Shown here: positions 1 to 8,097 of the stretch, piece after piece
Layout: each line of letters starts with the position of its first letter
Position numbering within the stretch: position 1 is the first letter of the stretch
Source: VRUE01 sp963824215
GTDB taxonomy: Bacteria; Actinomycetota; Thermoleophilia; Solirubrobacterales; 70-9
Direction: 5' to 3'
Length of the DNA: 64,000 bases
Assembly: GCA_963824215.1 (NCBI GenBank)
Contig: CAWGOE010000001.1
Location: forward strand, 186,001-250,000
Translations under genes and position numbers: made by a program
Notes under the pieces: generated by a model
The model's input: the letters and a program-made list of their open reading frames with translations, nothing else
Databases searched by the model: none
Told to the model about the DNA's origin: nothing

Positions 1-1
1 G

Positions 2-616
2 GCGCGGCGGCTGAGTCCGAAGGAGCGACGGATCGTCGCCTACCACGAGGCGGGGCACGCGCTCTGCCGCCACCTGCTCGGCCTCGACCCGCCGGAGATC
101 CTCAGCATCGTGCCGCGCGGGCCGGCGCTCGGCTTCGTCGGCCACTCACCGCAGGAGGACACCTACCTGAAGTCGCGCGAGGAGCTGCTCGATGAGCTGG
201 TCACGCTGCTTGGCGGCCGGGCCGCCGAGGAGGAGGTGATGCAGGCCTCCTACTCGGGCGCTGTCGACGACCTCTCCCGGGTGCACCTGGTCTGCCGCCA
301 GATGGTCGCCGAGTTCGGCATGGGCGTGGCGCTGGACGCCGATGGGGCGCCGCCGATCGCGCTGCCGACCGGCGACTACGCGCTCTCCGACCGCACCCGC
401 CGCGACGTCGACGTGGCGGCGATGACGCTGGCGCGCGAGGCCTACCGTCGGGCACGGGCCCTGCTGGCGGCCAATCGTGAATGCCTCGACGACCTCGCCG
501 CCAACGCGCTCGAGCGCGAGACGCTGACGCGTGAGGACCTCGATGAGATCTTCGCCGCGCACGAGCTCGGGGACGCGCAGGCAGTCGAAGTACCATCTCC
601 GCTTAGTGCAACCTGA
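2..616 (+). CDS. FtsH-family zinc metalloprotease, C-terminal part (5' end outside window)
   Basis: The reading frame is open from the first bases, so the gene is cut by the window edge. Only the peptidase M41 domain is present. The zinc-binding HEAGH motif is encoded at about 47-61, followed by the family pattern LGGRAAEEEV and the late MVAEFGMG segment. In FtsH-type proteins this domain degrades membrane and misfolded cytosolic proteins after unfolding by an AAA domain, which would lie upstream. The end is short for a housekeeping FtsH and lacks a long acidic tail, so this may be a paralogue. It overlaps the next gene by about 11 bases. Confidence 0.85.
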   Translation, partial: ARRLSPKERRIVAYHEAGHALCRHLLGLDPPEILSIVPRGPALGFVGHSPQEDTYLKSREELLDELVTLLGGRAAEEEVMQASYSGAVDDLSRVHLVCRQMVAEFGMGVALDADGAPPIALPTGDYALSDRTRRDVDVAAMTLAREAYRRARALLAANRECLDDLAANALERETLTREDLDEIFAAHELGDAQAVEVPSPLSAT

Positions 617-1502
617 GCGAGACAGCGAAGAGAGCTACTTCCCGCCCGGTCGCTCGATGGCGCGCCGGGTCCACGGCGAGCGCTCGGTCGGGCTGCTCTA
701 CGGACAGCGGGCGCTGCTGATCGGGGCGCTGGAACCGCTCACCTACACCGGCACGATGCTCTCGACCTGGTCGGGCAACCGGCCGTTCGAGCGCCTCGCC
801 CGCACGGCGAAGATCCAGGAGACGGTCTTCCTCGGCGCGCGCGAGGAAGCCGACGCGGTGCTGGCCAAAGTGCGGCGCCTGCACGAGCAGGTCAAGGGAG
901 AGCTGCCGGTGGACGCGGGACCCCACCCCGCCGGCACTCCCTACTCCGCCTTCGACCCCGAGCTGATGCTGTGGACCCTGGCCGTGATCGCTGACTCGGG
1001 GCGGGAGATGTACGAGACGCTGGTGCGGCCACTCGACCCCGATGAGCGCGAGCGGCTCTGGCAGGACTACGCCCTCTTCGGCGAGCTCTTCGGCCTGCCA
1101 CGCAGCGAGGTGCCGGCGAGCCACCTCGAGTTCAAGGCCTGGTTCGACGGCAAGCTCTCTGTGCCCGACCTGCAGGTGACCGAGCACGGGCTGGAGATGG
1201 CGCCGTTGGTGGCGTTCCGCCAGCCGGTCCCGAGAGCGGCGCGGGGCAACATCGCCCTGCAGAACCACCTGATCAAGGGCACCCTGCCGCCGCGCGTGCG
1301 TGAGATCTTCGGCATCCGCTGGAGCCGCGCCCACGAGTCGAGCTTCCGCGCGATGGCGGCGGCGCACCGCCGCTCCCGCGGCGCCTTCCCCTACCGGATG
1401 CGCCGCGGCCGCAACGACGTCTTCTTCGACGTGGTGACGAAGGCGGAGCGGCAGCGCGGCGGCACGGTGACGCCGCAGCTCGGCGCTCCCGCCTCCTCCT
1501 AG
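606..1502 (+). CDS. DUF2236 / MpaB-like oxygenase-family protein
   Basis: About 298 residues if translation starts at the GTG at 606, which overlaps the end of the FtsH-like gene. An in-frame start at 531 exists but lies inside the FtsH coding region. The N-terminus has the family look (YFPPGRSMARRVHGERSVGLLYGQ split by a variable part), then a helical body with conserved Arg/His positions typical of DUF2236 (rubber-oxygenase/MpaB relatives, possibly heme-binding). Substrate is unknown. It ends tail-to-tail with the SRPBCC gene, the stop codons overlapping by two bases. Confidence 0.75.
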   Translation: MQPERDSEESYFPPGRSMARRVHGERSVGLLYGQRALLIGALEPLTYTGTMLSTWSGNRPFERLARTAKIQETVFLGAREEADAVLAKVRRLHEQVKGELPVDAGPHPAGTPYSAFDPELMLWTLAVIADSGREMYETLVRPLDPDERERLWQDYALFGELFGLPRSEVPASHLEFKAWFDGKLSVPDLQVTEHGLEMAPLVAFRQPVPRAARGNIALQNHLIKGTLPPRVREIFGIRWSRAHESSFRAMAAAHRRSRGAFPYRMRRGRNDVFFDVVTKAERQRGGTVTPQLGAPASS

Positions 1503-1952
1503 CGCTTGGACTCGATCCGCTCCTTCAGCTCCCCCGGGCGGGCGTTGACCAGCATCGCCCTGGCGGCGGCCTCGACCGGCCCGCGGATCAGCATCCCCAG
1601 CACTCGGCCGGGATCGCCGTCGAGCGTGTAAGTCGCCCGCGTGCGGCCCTCGCCCAGGTCCTCCAGCACCCAGGAGCCCTCGACGGACTTGAGAATCGCC
1701 CTTCTCCTGCGTCCAGGAGAGGCGGGTCGGCGGGTCGTAGCTGAACCGCACCTGCGTCTTCACCTGCCTGACCTTGATGTCGCTGACGCTCTCGACCAGG
1801 GTCGGACGGCCCTCATAATCGCGCTCCAAGGCCGAGATCGAGACCAGGCCGCCCTGCCACTCGGGCGCGATCAGCACGTCCTCGACCAGCGCCCAAACCT
1901 GCTCGATCGGCGCCTCAATCTCCGCTTCGGCCGTACCGCCCATGTGGGCCAT
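1499..1952 (-). pseudogene. SRPBCC (START/polyketide cyclase-like) family protein, single-base frameshift
   Basis: The N-terminal frame begins MAHMGGTAEAEIEAPIEQVW, a classic SRPBCC first strand and helix, and is good to the WTQEKGD segment. The matching C-terminal half, LKSVEGSWVLEDLGEG onward to ERIESKR and a stop at 1499-1501, is in another frame. Removing one A from the plus-strand GAGAATCGCC at about 1694 joins the halves into a normal ~150-residue SRPBCC protein. The family binds hydrophobic ligands. The start codon directly abuts the stop of the upstream methyltransferase gene, so they form one operon. Genuine mutation and sequencing error cannot be separated here. Confidence 0.75.
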
Positions 1953-2756
1953 CTAGATCGCCTCCTCCGGCTTTCGTCCCGATACGAACTGGGCAAGACC
2001 GCTGACCTGCTGATCGATCGCGATCAGACCGTCGTCGCGCAGCACCCGCGTAATCTCATCGCGCCCGAAGACGCGCACGCCGCTCAAGCCACGCACGATC
2101 CTGCTGGCGGCGCCGGCCGGGAGCAGGCTCCTGTTGCAACTGGTCAGCAAGGCAACGCGGCCGCCCGGCGCGAGCACGCGGACAATCTCCGCCAGCGCCC
2201 GCATCGGCTCCTCGATCAGGTAGAGGGCGGCGAAGCAGCAGACCGCGTCGAAGCTGCCGTCGCGAAAGGGCAGCGCGCAGGCGTCCCCGCGCAGGTAGGC
2301 GACGTTGGCACTCTCGGTGTCGCGCACCGCGACGTCCAGCATCGGCGCCGAGGCGTCGATGCCGACGACGAGGCCCTCGGCGGACGCGGCGGCGAAGTCG
2401 CGGGTGAAGTTGCCAGGGCCGCAAGCCACGTCGAGAACTCGGTCGCCGGGTGCGATCGAGAGCATCGCCAGCGCCATTCGGTGCTCCTCCTCCGTCCCCG
2501 GCCCGGTCAACCCCATCAAGAGGCGGCCGCCGAACGGTCGCCAGAAGCGCTGGTAGACCAGCGGCAGCGCGCGGCTCACCATCAACCGCTGGCCAAGGCG
2601 GGCGCCGGTCGGGTCCCGTTGGCCCAAGAGGTCGAGGTAGCCGCGGGTGATGTCGATCCCATCACTCGGGACCGGATTGGTGAAGAGACCCAGCGCTTGC
2701 TCCATCGCGGGTGAGAGCGCACGGTGCTCGCTGGAGAGCAAAGCGGGGTTGGCCAT
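1953..2756 (-). CDS. Class I SAM-dependent methyltransferase (UbiE-like)
   Basis: The Rossmann SAM-binding motif DRVLDVACGPGNFTRDF is clear, followed by the acidic VGIDAS strand, a DACALPF motif and the post-II segment FDAVCCFAALYLIEEP, all typical of class I methyltransferases acting on small molecules or lipids. The first ~90 residues are helical and probably shape substrate binding. I chose the ATG at 2756, which leaves a 62-base divergent promoter before the SDR gene. An in-frame GTG at 2801 would leave only 17 bases. It is followed without a gap by the SRPBCC gene, a pairing common in lipid or polyketide-like metabolism. The substrate is unknown. Confidence 0.8.
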   Translation of the reverse strand: MANPALLSSEHRALSPAMEQALGLFTNPVPSDGIDITRGYLDLLGQRDPTGARLGQRLMVSRALPLVYQRFWRPFGGRLLMGLTGPGTEEEHRMALAMLSIAPGDRVLDVACGPGNFTRDFAAASAEGLVVGIDASAPMLDVAVRDTESANVAYLRGDACALPFRDGSFDAVCCFAALYLIEEPMRALAEIVRVLAPGGRVALLTSCNRSLLPAGAASRIVRGLSGVRVFGRDEITRVLRDDGLIAIDQQVSGLAQFVSGRKPEEAI

Positions 2757-2818
2757 CGCCCTTGAGGCTAGCGCCCATATCGTGGATGGATGAGTGTTCA
2801 CCCTGAACTGGAGGCCTT

Positions 2819-3748
2819 GTGAGCTGGAGCGTCGCCGATATCCCCGAGCAAACGGGCCGCACCGCGGTCGTCACCGGCGCCAACGGCGGCCTCGGCCTGG
2901 AGACGGCGCGCGCGCTGGCGGGCGCCGGGGCGATGGTCGTGATGGCAGCTCGCAATGAGGAGAAGGCGGCGGGGGCCGAGGCGGACATTCGAAGCGGCGC
3001 GCCGGAGGCCTTGCTCGAGATCGTCAGGCTCGATCTCGGCTCGCTGGCGTCGGTGCGCGAAGCGGCGGCGCAGATCCTCGCGGCCCACGAGACGATCGAC
3101 ATCCTCATCAACAACGCCGGCGTGATGGGGATCCCCGAGCGCAAGACCGTCGACGGGTTCGAGATGCAGCTCGGCGTCGACCACCTCGGCCACTTCGCGC
3201 TCACCGCGCTGCTGATACCGGCGCTGCTTCGAGCGGACGCTGCCCGGATCGTCACCGTAACGAGCACCGCGCATCACATGGGCAGGGCGGTGGACCCCGA
3301 GAACCCCCACCTCGAGGGCCGCTACCGGCCCTGGCGCGCCTACGGGCAGGCGAAGCTCGCAAACTTCCACTTCGGCCTCGGGTTGGATCGCCAGCTGAGG
3401 GAGGCCGGCGCCCCCGCGGCGAGCCTGGTTGCCCACCCCGGCCTCTCCAATACCGAGTTGCAGGCGGTGAGCGTCGCGGAGACCGACGGTGGGCTCTCGC
3501 AGCGCTTCTTCCACAGCCTCGCCCGCTCGGTCGGCATGTCACCGGCGCAGGGAGCGCTCTCACAGCTACGGGCCGCCACGGACCCAGGCGCGAAGGGCGG
3601 TGAGCTCTACGGCCCGCTCTTCGTCAACAACGGCCCCCCGGTCCGCAAACCGGTCCTGCGGCGGCTCGGGATGAAGCGGGCGATCGACCGGCTGTGGGAG
3701 ACCTCCGAGCGGGAGACCGGCCTGAAGCTGGATGCCCAGCCCCGGTGA
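2819..3748 (+). CDS. Short-chain dehydrogenase/reductase
   Basis: 309 residues. The cofactor motif TGANGGLG lies near the N-terminus, NNAG in the middle and the catalytic YGQAK (Tyr-x3-Lys) after a Ser/Thr-rich strand. The length and the LDLGSLASV segment suit the protochlorophyllide-reductase/retinol-dehydrogenase-like branch, usually NADP-dependent. It starts with GTG and is divergent from the methyltransferase. The stop codon touches the 3' end of tRNA-Val on the other strand. Substrate unknown. Confidence 0.85.
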   Translation: MSWSVADIPEQTGRTAVVTGANGGLGLETARALAGAGAMVVMAARNEEKAAGAEADIRSGAPEALLEIVRLDLGSLASVREAAAQILAAHETIDILINNAGVMGIPERKTVDGFEMQLGVDHLGHFALTALLIPALLRADAARIVTVTSTAHHMGRAVDPENPHLEGRYRPWRAYGQAKLANFHFGLGLDRQLREAGAPAASLVAHPGLSNTELQAVSVAETDGGLSQRFFHSLARSVGMSPAQGALSQLRAATDPGAKGGELYGPLFVNNGPPVRKPVLRRLGMKRAIDRLWETSERETGLKLDAQPR

Positions 3749-3821
3749 TGGGCGGTACTGGGCTCGAACCAGTGACCCCCTCCTTGTAAGGGAGGTGCTC
3801 TCCCAACTGAGCTAACCGCCC
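3749..3821 (-). tRNA. tRNA-Val (anticodon UAC)
   Basis: The reverse strand folds as a 73-nt cloverleaf: acceptor GGGCGGT/ACCGCCC, D-arm GCTC...GAGC, anticodon stem CCTCC/GGAGG with loop CTTACAA (anticodon TAC), T-arm with GGTTCGAGCCC, discriminator A. No CCA is encoded. Confidence 0.93.
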
Positions 3822-3927
3822 CGGGGGTCAGATTATGCGGCATCCGGATTGTCGCGCGCCGGCCACCCTTCGTTAGGCGCGGGCTATCCGAGGGTAGACC
3901 TAGAGTCGTCGTTGCTGGGAGGCCCAC

Positions 3928-4623
3928 GTGCGATCACGAATGCGGACAACTTCATTGCTTGCACTGCTGGCGCTCCTGCTCCTTGCTGCGCCCACTCCCG
4001 CCGCAGCACAAGAGCGAACAGTCGTCGTCAAGGGCAGCGCGACCCAGGAGGTTCCAAACGACACGGCGAGACTGCGCTTCTCGGTGACCAAGGAACGGAG
4101 CTTGCGGGCGGCCGCGCTGCAAGTAGTTGCCGTCCGCCTGAGGGCCGTGCTGGCGACGGTTCGGGCCTTCCCCGGCGTCGGACCCGGCGATGTCAGCACC
4201 GGGCAGATCACGATCCGCAAAGTCTTTCGCGGCAAACGCCCGATCTACCGCGCCAGCGAGGGCGTCACCGTGATCCTGCACCAGCTCGAGCGGGCCGGCG
4301 AGATGGTCTCGGCCGCAGTCTCAGCCGGCGCCACGGGCACCAGCGGTCCCAGCTTCTTCCCAGGCGATCCCGACCTCGCCTATACCAACACCTTGATTGC
4401 GGCCTTCGACCAAGCCAAGGCGAAGGCCGCCGCGCTCGCCGCCCGCGCCGGCGCCACCCTTGGGCCGGCAATCAGCATCGAAGAAGGGGCCGAAGTCGTG
4501 CCCGGCGAACCGACCGCCGTTTCCGCACCGCGCGGGCCCCGAGGGAAAGAGCCCGCCCCGCCGGTGAAGCCGGGCGCGTCAACGGTAACCGCAACGGTCC
4601 GGGTGGTCTTCGCTCTGGAATAG
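3928..4623 (+). CDS. Secreted SIMPL-domain (DUF541) protein
   Basis: 231 residues. It has a signal peptide: basic MRSRMR, a Leu/Ala core, and a cleavage region near AAAQE. The mature part opens with VVVKGSATQEVPNDTARLRF, the first strand of SIMPL/DUF541 (BP26/YggE-like) proteins, whose role is poorly defined and often linked to oxidative stress or the cell envelope. The GTG at 3928 is preceded by a GGGAGG-like ribosome site. An in-frame ATG lies four codons later. The stop codon is followed at once by the repeat array before the TetR gene. Confidence 0.82.
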   Translation: MRSRMRTTSLLALLALLLLAAPTPAAAQERTVVVKGSATQEVPNDTARLRFSVTKERSLRAAALQVVAVRLRAVLATVRAFPGVGPGDVSTGQITIRKVFRGKRPIYRASEGVTVILHQLERAGEMVSAAVSAGATGTSGPSFFPGDPDLAYTNTLIAAFDQAKAKAAALAARAGATLGPAISIEEGAEVVPGEPTAVSAPRGPRGKEPAPPVKPGASTVTATVRVVFALE

Positions 4624-4626
4624 CTG

Positions 4627-4688
4627 TGTACGCAGGAGTACATTTCTCGGTATAGTTGCGTACTCTGCTGTCTACGGTGGGAGTACGC
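4627..4688. promoter_or_regulatory. Operator-like inverted repeats before the TetR gene
   Basis: Two palindromes share the GTAC core. TGTAC and GTACA flank GCAGGA at 4627-4642. GCGTACTC (4658-4665) and GAGTACGC (4681-4688) form a perfect 8-bp inverted repeat with a 15-base spacer, ending three bases before the chosen TetR start. The position fits autoregulation. Binding is inferred. Confidence 0.5.
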
Positions 4689-4691
4689 GCG

Positions 4692-5291
4692 ATGGAGCGG
4701 AGTGGGACGCGGCGCGAGGCAATCCTCGAGGGGATGATCCGCGTCGCGGGGAACAAGGGGTATCTGGCCGCCTCGGTCGCTGATGTGGTCATCGAGAGTG
4801 GCGTCTCCCGGACCACCTTCTACAAGCACTTCGACAACAAGCGGGACTGCTTCCTCAGCGCCTACGACCTGGCGGCCAAGCGAATAGTCGGGGCTGGGAT
4901 CGATGGCTGCGCCGCCGGGCAGTCCTGGCAGGAATGCGCCGTCGGCGGTCTCGCGGCAATTGTCGAGTTGCTGGATGAGGAGCCGGCGCTGGCGCGCGTT
5001 GCCGTCATCGAGAGCGTTGCGGCCGGAACCGAAGGTCGGCGACTGCGTCAGGCAACGCTCGGCGGGCTCGCCCAGCTCCTCGAGCAGGGTCGGCGAGATC
5101 CGACGGCGCCCGACCTGCCGCCGCATACCGCCCTGATGGCAGTCGGCGCCGTGGCAGGCCTGATATTCGACGGCCTGCAGGACGACAAGGCGGTGGACCT
5201 GCCCGCCCTGTTGCCCGATTTGAACTTCGCGCTGCTTGTGCCCTATCTCGGCCCTCGCGCCACGGCAGAGGCCTGCGCCGCACCCGCTTAG
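4692..5291 (+). CDS. TetR-family transcriptional regulator
   Basis: 199 residues from the ATG at 4692. The N-terminal 45 residues carry the TetR helix-turn-helix (IRVAGNKGYLAASVADVV then SGVSRTTFYKHFDNKRD). The C-terminal ligand-binding part is helical and not diagnostic. The frame extends upstream to a TTG at 4656, but that would place the coding start inside the operator-like repeats, so the ATG is preferred. It ends tail-to-tail with the secreted-protein operon. Its regulon is unknown beyond likely autoregulation. Confidence 0.85.
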   Translation: MERSGTRREAILEGMIRVAGNKGYLAASVADVVIESGVSRTTFYKHFDNKRDCFLSAYDLAAKRIVGAGIDGCAAGQSWQECAVGGLAAIVELLDEEPALARVAVIESVAAGTEGRRLRQATLGGLAQLLEQGRRDPTAPDLPPHTALMAVGAVAGLIFDGLQDDKAVDLPALLPDLNFALLVPYLGPRATAEACAAPA

Positions 5292-5313
5292 GGGTAGAAG
5301 TAGCTGGCAAGGC

Positions 5314-8097
5314 TCACTTTTGGCGCTCGCCCTTACGTCCCTTCCCGCACCCAGCCTGCACAACCGGCTTGATCCCATACCGCCGACCGTTCTGCCCGAC
5401 GAAGTCCGCATTGGCCCTGGACTTAGCCCCACAGAGATTGCGGCTGTTGACGATCAAGCCCTTCTTGGCCCCCTGCATCCTCACCACGACTTTGGTGATC
5501 GGGGCGTCAGGGAGATCAGTGAAGGTAGCTCTGATGCCGCCGTTCTTTGAGTCGACGCGGGCGACTGCTTCGATGTCGACGATTCCGTGTAGAGAGGCGA
5601 CGAAGTCGGGCAGGTTGTGGTCCGAGGATCTGAGGTAGACCGGGCCGCTCAGCGGCTCCTCTAGGAGTGGGGTGTGAGCGGTCGCTTGGCCATAGATCGA
5701 TCCTTTCGGACAGCCGCCGCCGTTGCCGCCGTTTGCCGCGTACTGAACGCGGGTGCAGATCGTCCTGATGTGGGCTTGGTCGAGGAAGGCCGATGAGGGC
5801 AGGCGCAGGACAAGTCCCTTGAGGTTGGCGTCGCCTGCGCGTGGCCTATAGGTCCCGGTCAGGGCTGGATGTGATCCGCGCTTGGTCCCGCCCTTCAGCT
5901 TCAAGCCAAGGCGTGGCTTGAAGGCGAGGTTGGCGCAATCTGCTGCTTGGAAGCGAGCGGCGAGCGAGTGCGGCGCATCGTCACCTACGCTGAAGGCGTC
6001 CACCCCTCCACCCCAGAGCTTCGCCTGGGTCGAGGTCGCCTCACAAGAGGTCGGGTTGAAGATCCAGCTGGGTCGATCTACATGGACCCTGATGTCCCTG
6101 ACCTTGAGTGGGATGCCTCTGAGGATGTGGGGGATCGGGTCTGAAGACGCTCCGTCCGCTTCTGCTTGGGCGGTCCTCGGGTTGAAGCGAAGCGCCAGGC
6201 GGACTACGACGGTTCCGACGTCAAAGGGCCCTGCGACTGCGGGGACTATCGCTACTACGCTAAGTGGAGCGCCTTTGTAGGGGCCGGCTAGGTAGAGGCT
6301 GCCTGGCACGTAGAGCAGGGTTCCTCCCACTCCCGCGCCGGTCTCGGTGCGGCCGATCTTCGAAGAAGCCGGGCATGATGGAGATGCCAGCTCTTCGGAT
6401 CCTCCGTGTGGCCCGGTCCTCGCTTGGGCCTGGGCGATCTGGGCGTCTGAGCATTTGCCGACTCCAGCCAGGGAGGCGAGCACGCCTGGTGGCAGCGTGG
6501 TCGAGATCTTGGTCAGGTCCTGATCGCCGTCTTTGCGGGTCAGGCGCATCTGCAGGGGTGAGAAGGCGCCGGCTGAGTTGGAGAGCGTTCCGGCTTCGAA
6601 GCCTGGGTTGAAGGGCGGGACTCCACCGGGGGGGCAGGCGCCGCCGTCGACCCCGCGCTCGATCCCGAAGACCGAGGTGGCGGTGGTGGCTTTGGTCGGA
6701 TCAGAGAAGGGATAGAGCTCGGCTTTGGTGGTGTAGGAGCCGCAGGCCGGTGGGGTGATCAGGGCGGCGCGGCCGCCTTCTCTGAAGTGGAGCTTGAAGT
6801 CCGTGTATGGGAGCGAGGGTAGGTCCTCGAAGGTGGTTACGAGCTGACCCGTCAGCGGATCGGGTTCCACCTTGCCGGCCTGCTTGACCAGGACGCCTCT
6901 TTCTGGCACGCGGGCGACTATGTATAGGGCGATCAGGGAGCCGCTGGGGTTGTCGTAGGGCTCGGCCAGGTAGAGGGAGCCCTCGATCAGCTCTTCGACT
7001 AGCGGCGAGTGGCCTACTATCGAGCCGATTTTCGAGGCCGAGGGGCAGCCCTGGCCTGGGGCGGTGGTTGCCTTCTCGGCTTTGTATTGGTCCAGGGTGC
7101 AGACACTGACCCCTTCAGCTAGCGCTGGGTTGGCAGTAACACCCACGGGCAGCGTCACGCGGACTTTGTGGGGCTGGGTTTCGGCGATCGCGCCTGGTGC
7201 GAGCAGGCCCTGGTTTGGCAGCTTCAGTTCGAAGTCGAGGCCGGTTGGATTCTCGGCCAAGTGGCCGGTCGTCTGGGCGGCAATTTTGGGGCCGAAGGGG
7301 ACCGAGTCGCAGCGCACCAGCGGGTCTGGGGATCCGAAGGCTGGGACCGATTGTTCGACGAAGACACCCGGGGCGAGTTTGGAGTCTGCTTTGAGCGTTA
7401 GCTGCGGGGCCTCCTCGCAAGACGTGGGCAAGGTGAGGAAAGGAAGCCGCGGAGCGTCTGAGGCGAGGGGCGGGCCGATACCGGAGATCGCTTTCTGGCC
7501 GCGTTCGTCGTCGTGGCTAGGATCCGCCGGGACGCCCCAGATCGTCTCGGTGCCGGAGATCACCGCGTTTGGCAGGTTGAATGCGCCAACCGTGAGCCCG
7601 TAGCCCTCCTCGCTTCTGACCGAGGCGCTCTGCAGCACGTTCAGGTTGACCACACCGCCGCCGATCTGCCCAGCGATGCCCGGCGGAGGCTCGAGATTGA
7701 AGACCGGCAACGAGGCCTCGCCGATGCCCGGCGCGATGGCGTCGAGGACGCCGACCTGGGTGTTCGGGGGGCACTTGGGAGTTACACCCTCGAACAGCTC
7801 GCGCGAGCAGCGCGGCACTGCGAGCGGGTTGCCGACGAGGCCCGGAGGCAGCTCAGCGATGATGTCGCGCGCTTCGCCACCTTCGAGTTTGCCGCCGGAG
7901 TCGGTGTTGAGGGCGAAGCTCACGGAGTATGCGTAGGGGTGGGCGCCTGCTTCGGTTGCGAGCGTGCCGTTTTTGTTTTCAGCGGCAGCCGAGACGCTGC
8001 CGGGTACGAAGCCGAAGTCTGCTTGTGCTGCGGCAGGCGCTACGAGGCAGAGCGCCAGGGCAACGAGCGATACGAAGAGCCTTCCCTGCCGAGTCAT
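5314..8097 (-). CDS. Large secreted protein of unknown function
   Basis: 927 residues from the ATG at 8097, which has a strong AAGGAGG site and overlaps the preceding stop as ATGA. The N-terminus (MTRQGRLF, a hydrophobic core, then APAAAQA) is a signal peptide. The rest is beta-rich, with at least two similar modules: cysteine-containing segments such as CP(K/P)xSxxG followed by PLLEEPLSGPVYL or PLVEELIEGSLYL and a FTDLP/FEDLP motif. It ends in a basic tail with Cys (GCGKGRKGERQK). I do not recognise a named domain. It forms an operon with the NHL-like gene and is probably a cell-surface or secreted protein. Confidence 0.75.
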   Translation of the reverse strand: MTRQGRLFVSLVALALCLVAPAAAQADFGFVPGSVSAAAENKNGTLATEAGAHPYAYSVSFALNTDSGGKLEGGEARDIIAELPPGLVGNPLAVPRCSRELFEGVTPKCPPNTQVGVLDAIAPGIGEASLPVFNLEPPPGIAGQIGGGVVNLNVLQSASVRSEEGYGLTVGAFNLPNAVISGTETIWGVPADPSHDDERGQKAISGIGPPLASDAPRLPFLTLPTSCEEAPQLTLKADSKLAPGVFVEQSVPAFGSPDPLVRCDSVPFGPKIAAQTTGHLAENPTGLDFELKLPNQGLLAPGAIAETQPHKVRVTLPVGVTANPALAEGVSVCTLDQYKAEKATTAPGQGCPSASKIGSIVGHSPLVEELIEGSLYLAEPYDNPSGSLIALYIVARVPERGVLVKQAGKVEPDPLTGQLVTTFEDLPSLPYTDFKLHFREGGRAALITPPACGSYTTKAELYPFSDPTKATTATSVFGIERGVDGGACPPGGVPPFNPGFEAGTLSNSAGAFSPLQMRLTRKDGDQDLTKISTTLPPGVLASLAGVGKCSDAQIAQAQARTGPHGGSEELASPSCPASSKIGRTETGAGVGGTLLYVPGSLYLAGPYKGAPLSVVAIVPAVAGPFDVGTVVVRLALRFNPRTAQAEADGASSDPIPHILRGIPLKVRDIRVHVDRPSWIFNPTSCEATSTQAKLWGGGVDAFSVGDDAPHSLAARFQAADCANLAFKPRLGLKLKGGTKRGSHPALTGTYRPRAGDANLKGLVLRLPSSAFLDQAHIRTICTRVQYAANGGNGGGCPKGSIYGQATAHTPLLEEPLSGPVYLRSSDHNLPDFVASLHGIVDIEAVARVDSKNGGIRATFTDLPDAPITKVVVRMQGAKKGLIVNSRNLCGAKSRANADFVGQNGRRYGIKPVVQAGCGKGRKGERQK

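Noticed and set aside
603..1952. 449-residue minus-strand frame spanning the SRPBCC gene and beyond
   Set aside because: Only its first ~90 residues match the SRPBCC family; after the frameshift it is Arg/Gly/His-rich sequence antisense to the DUF2236 gene.
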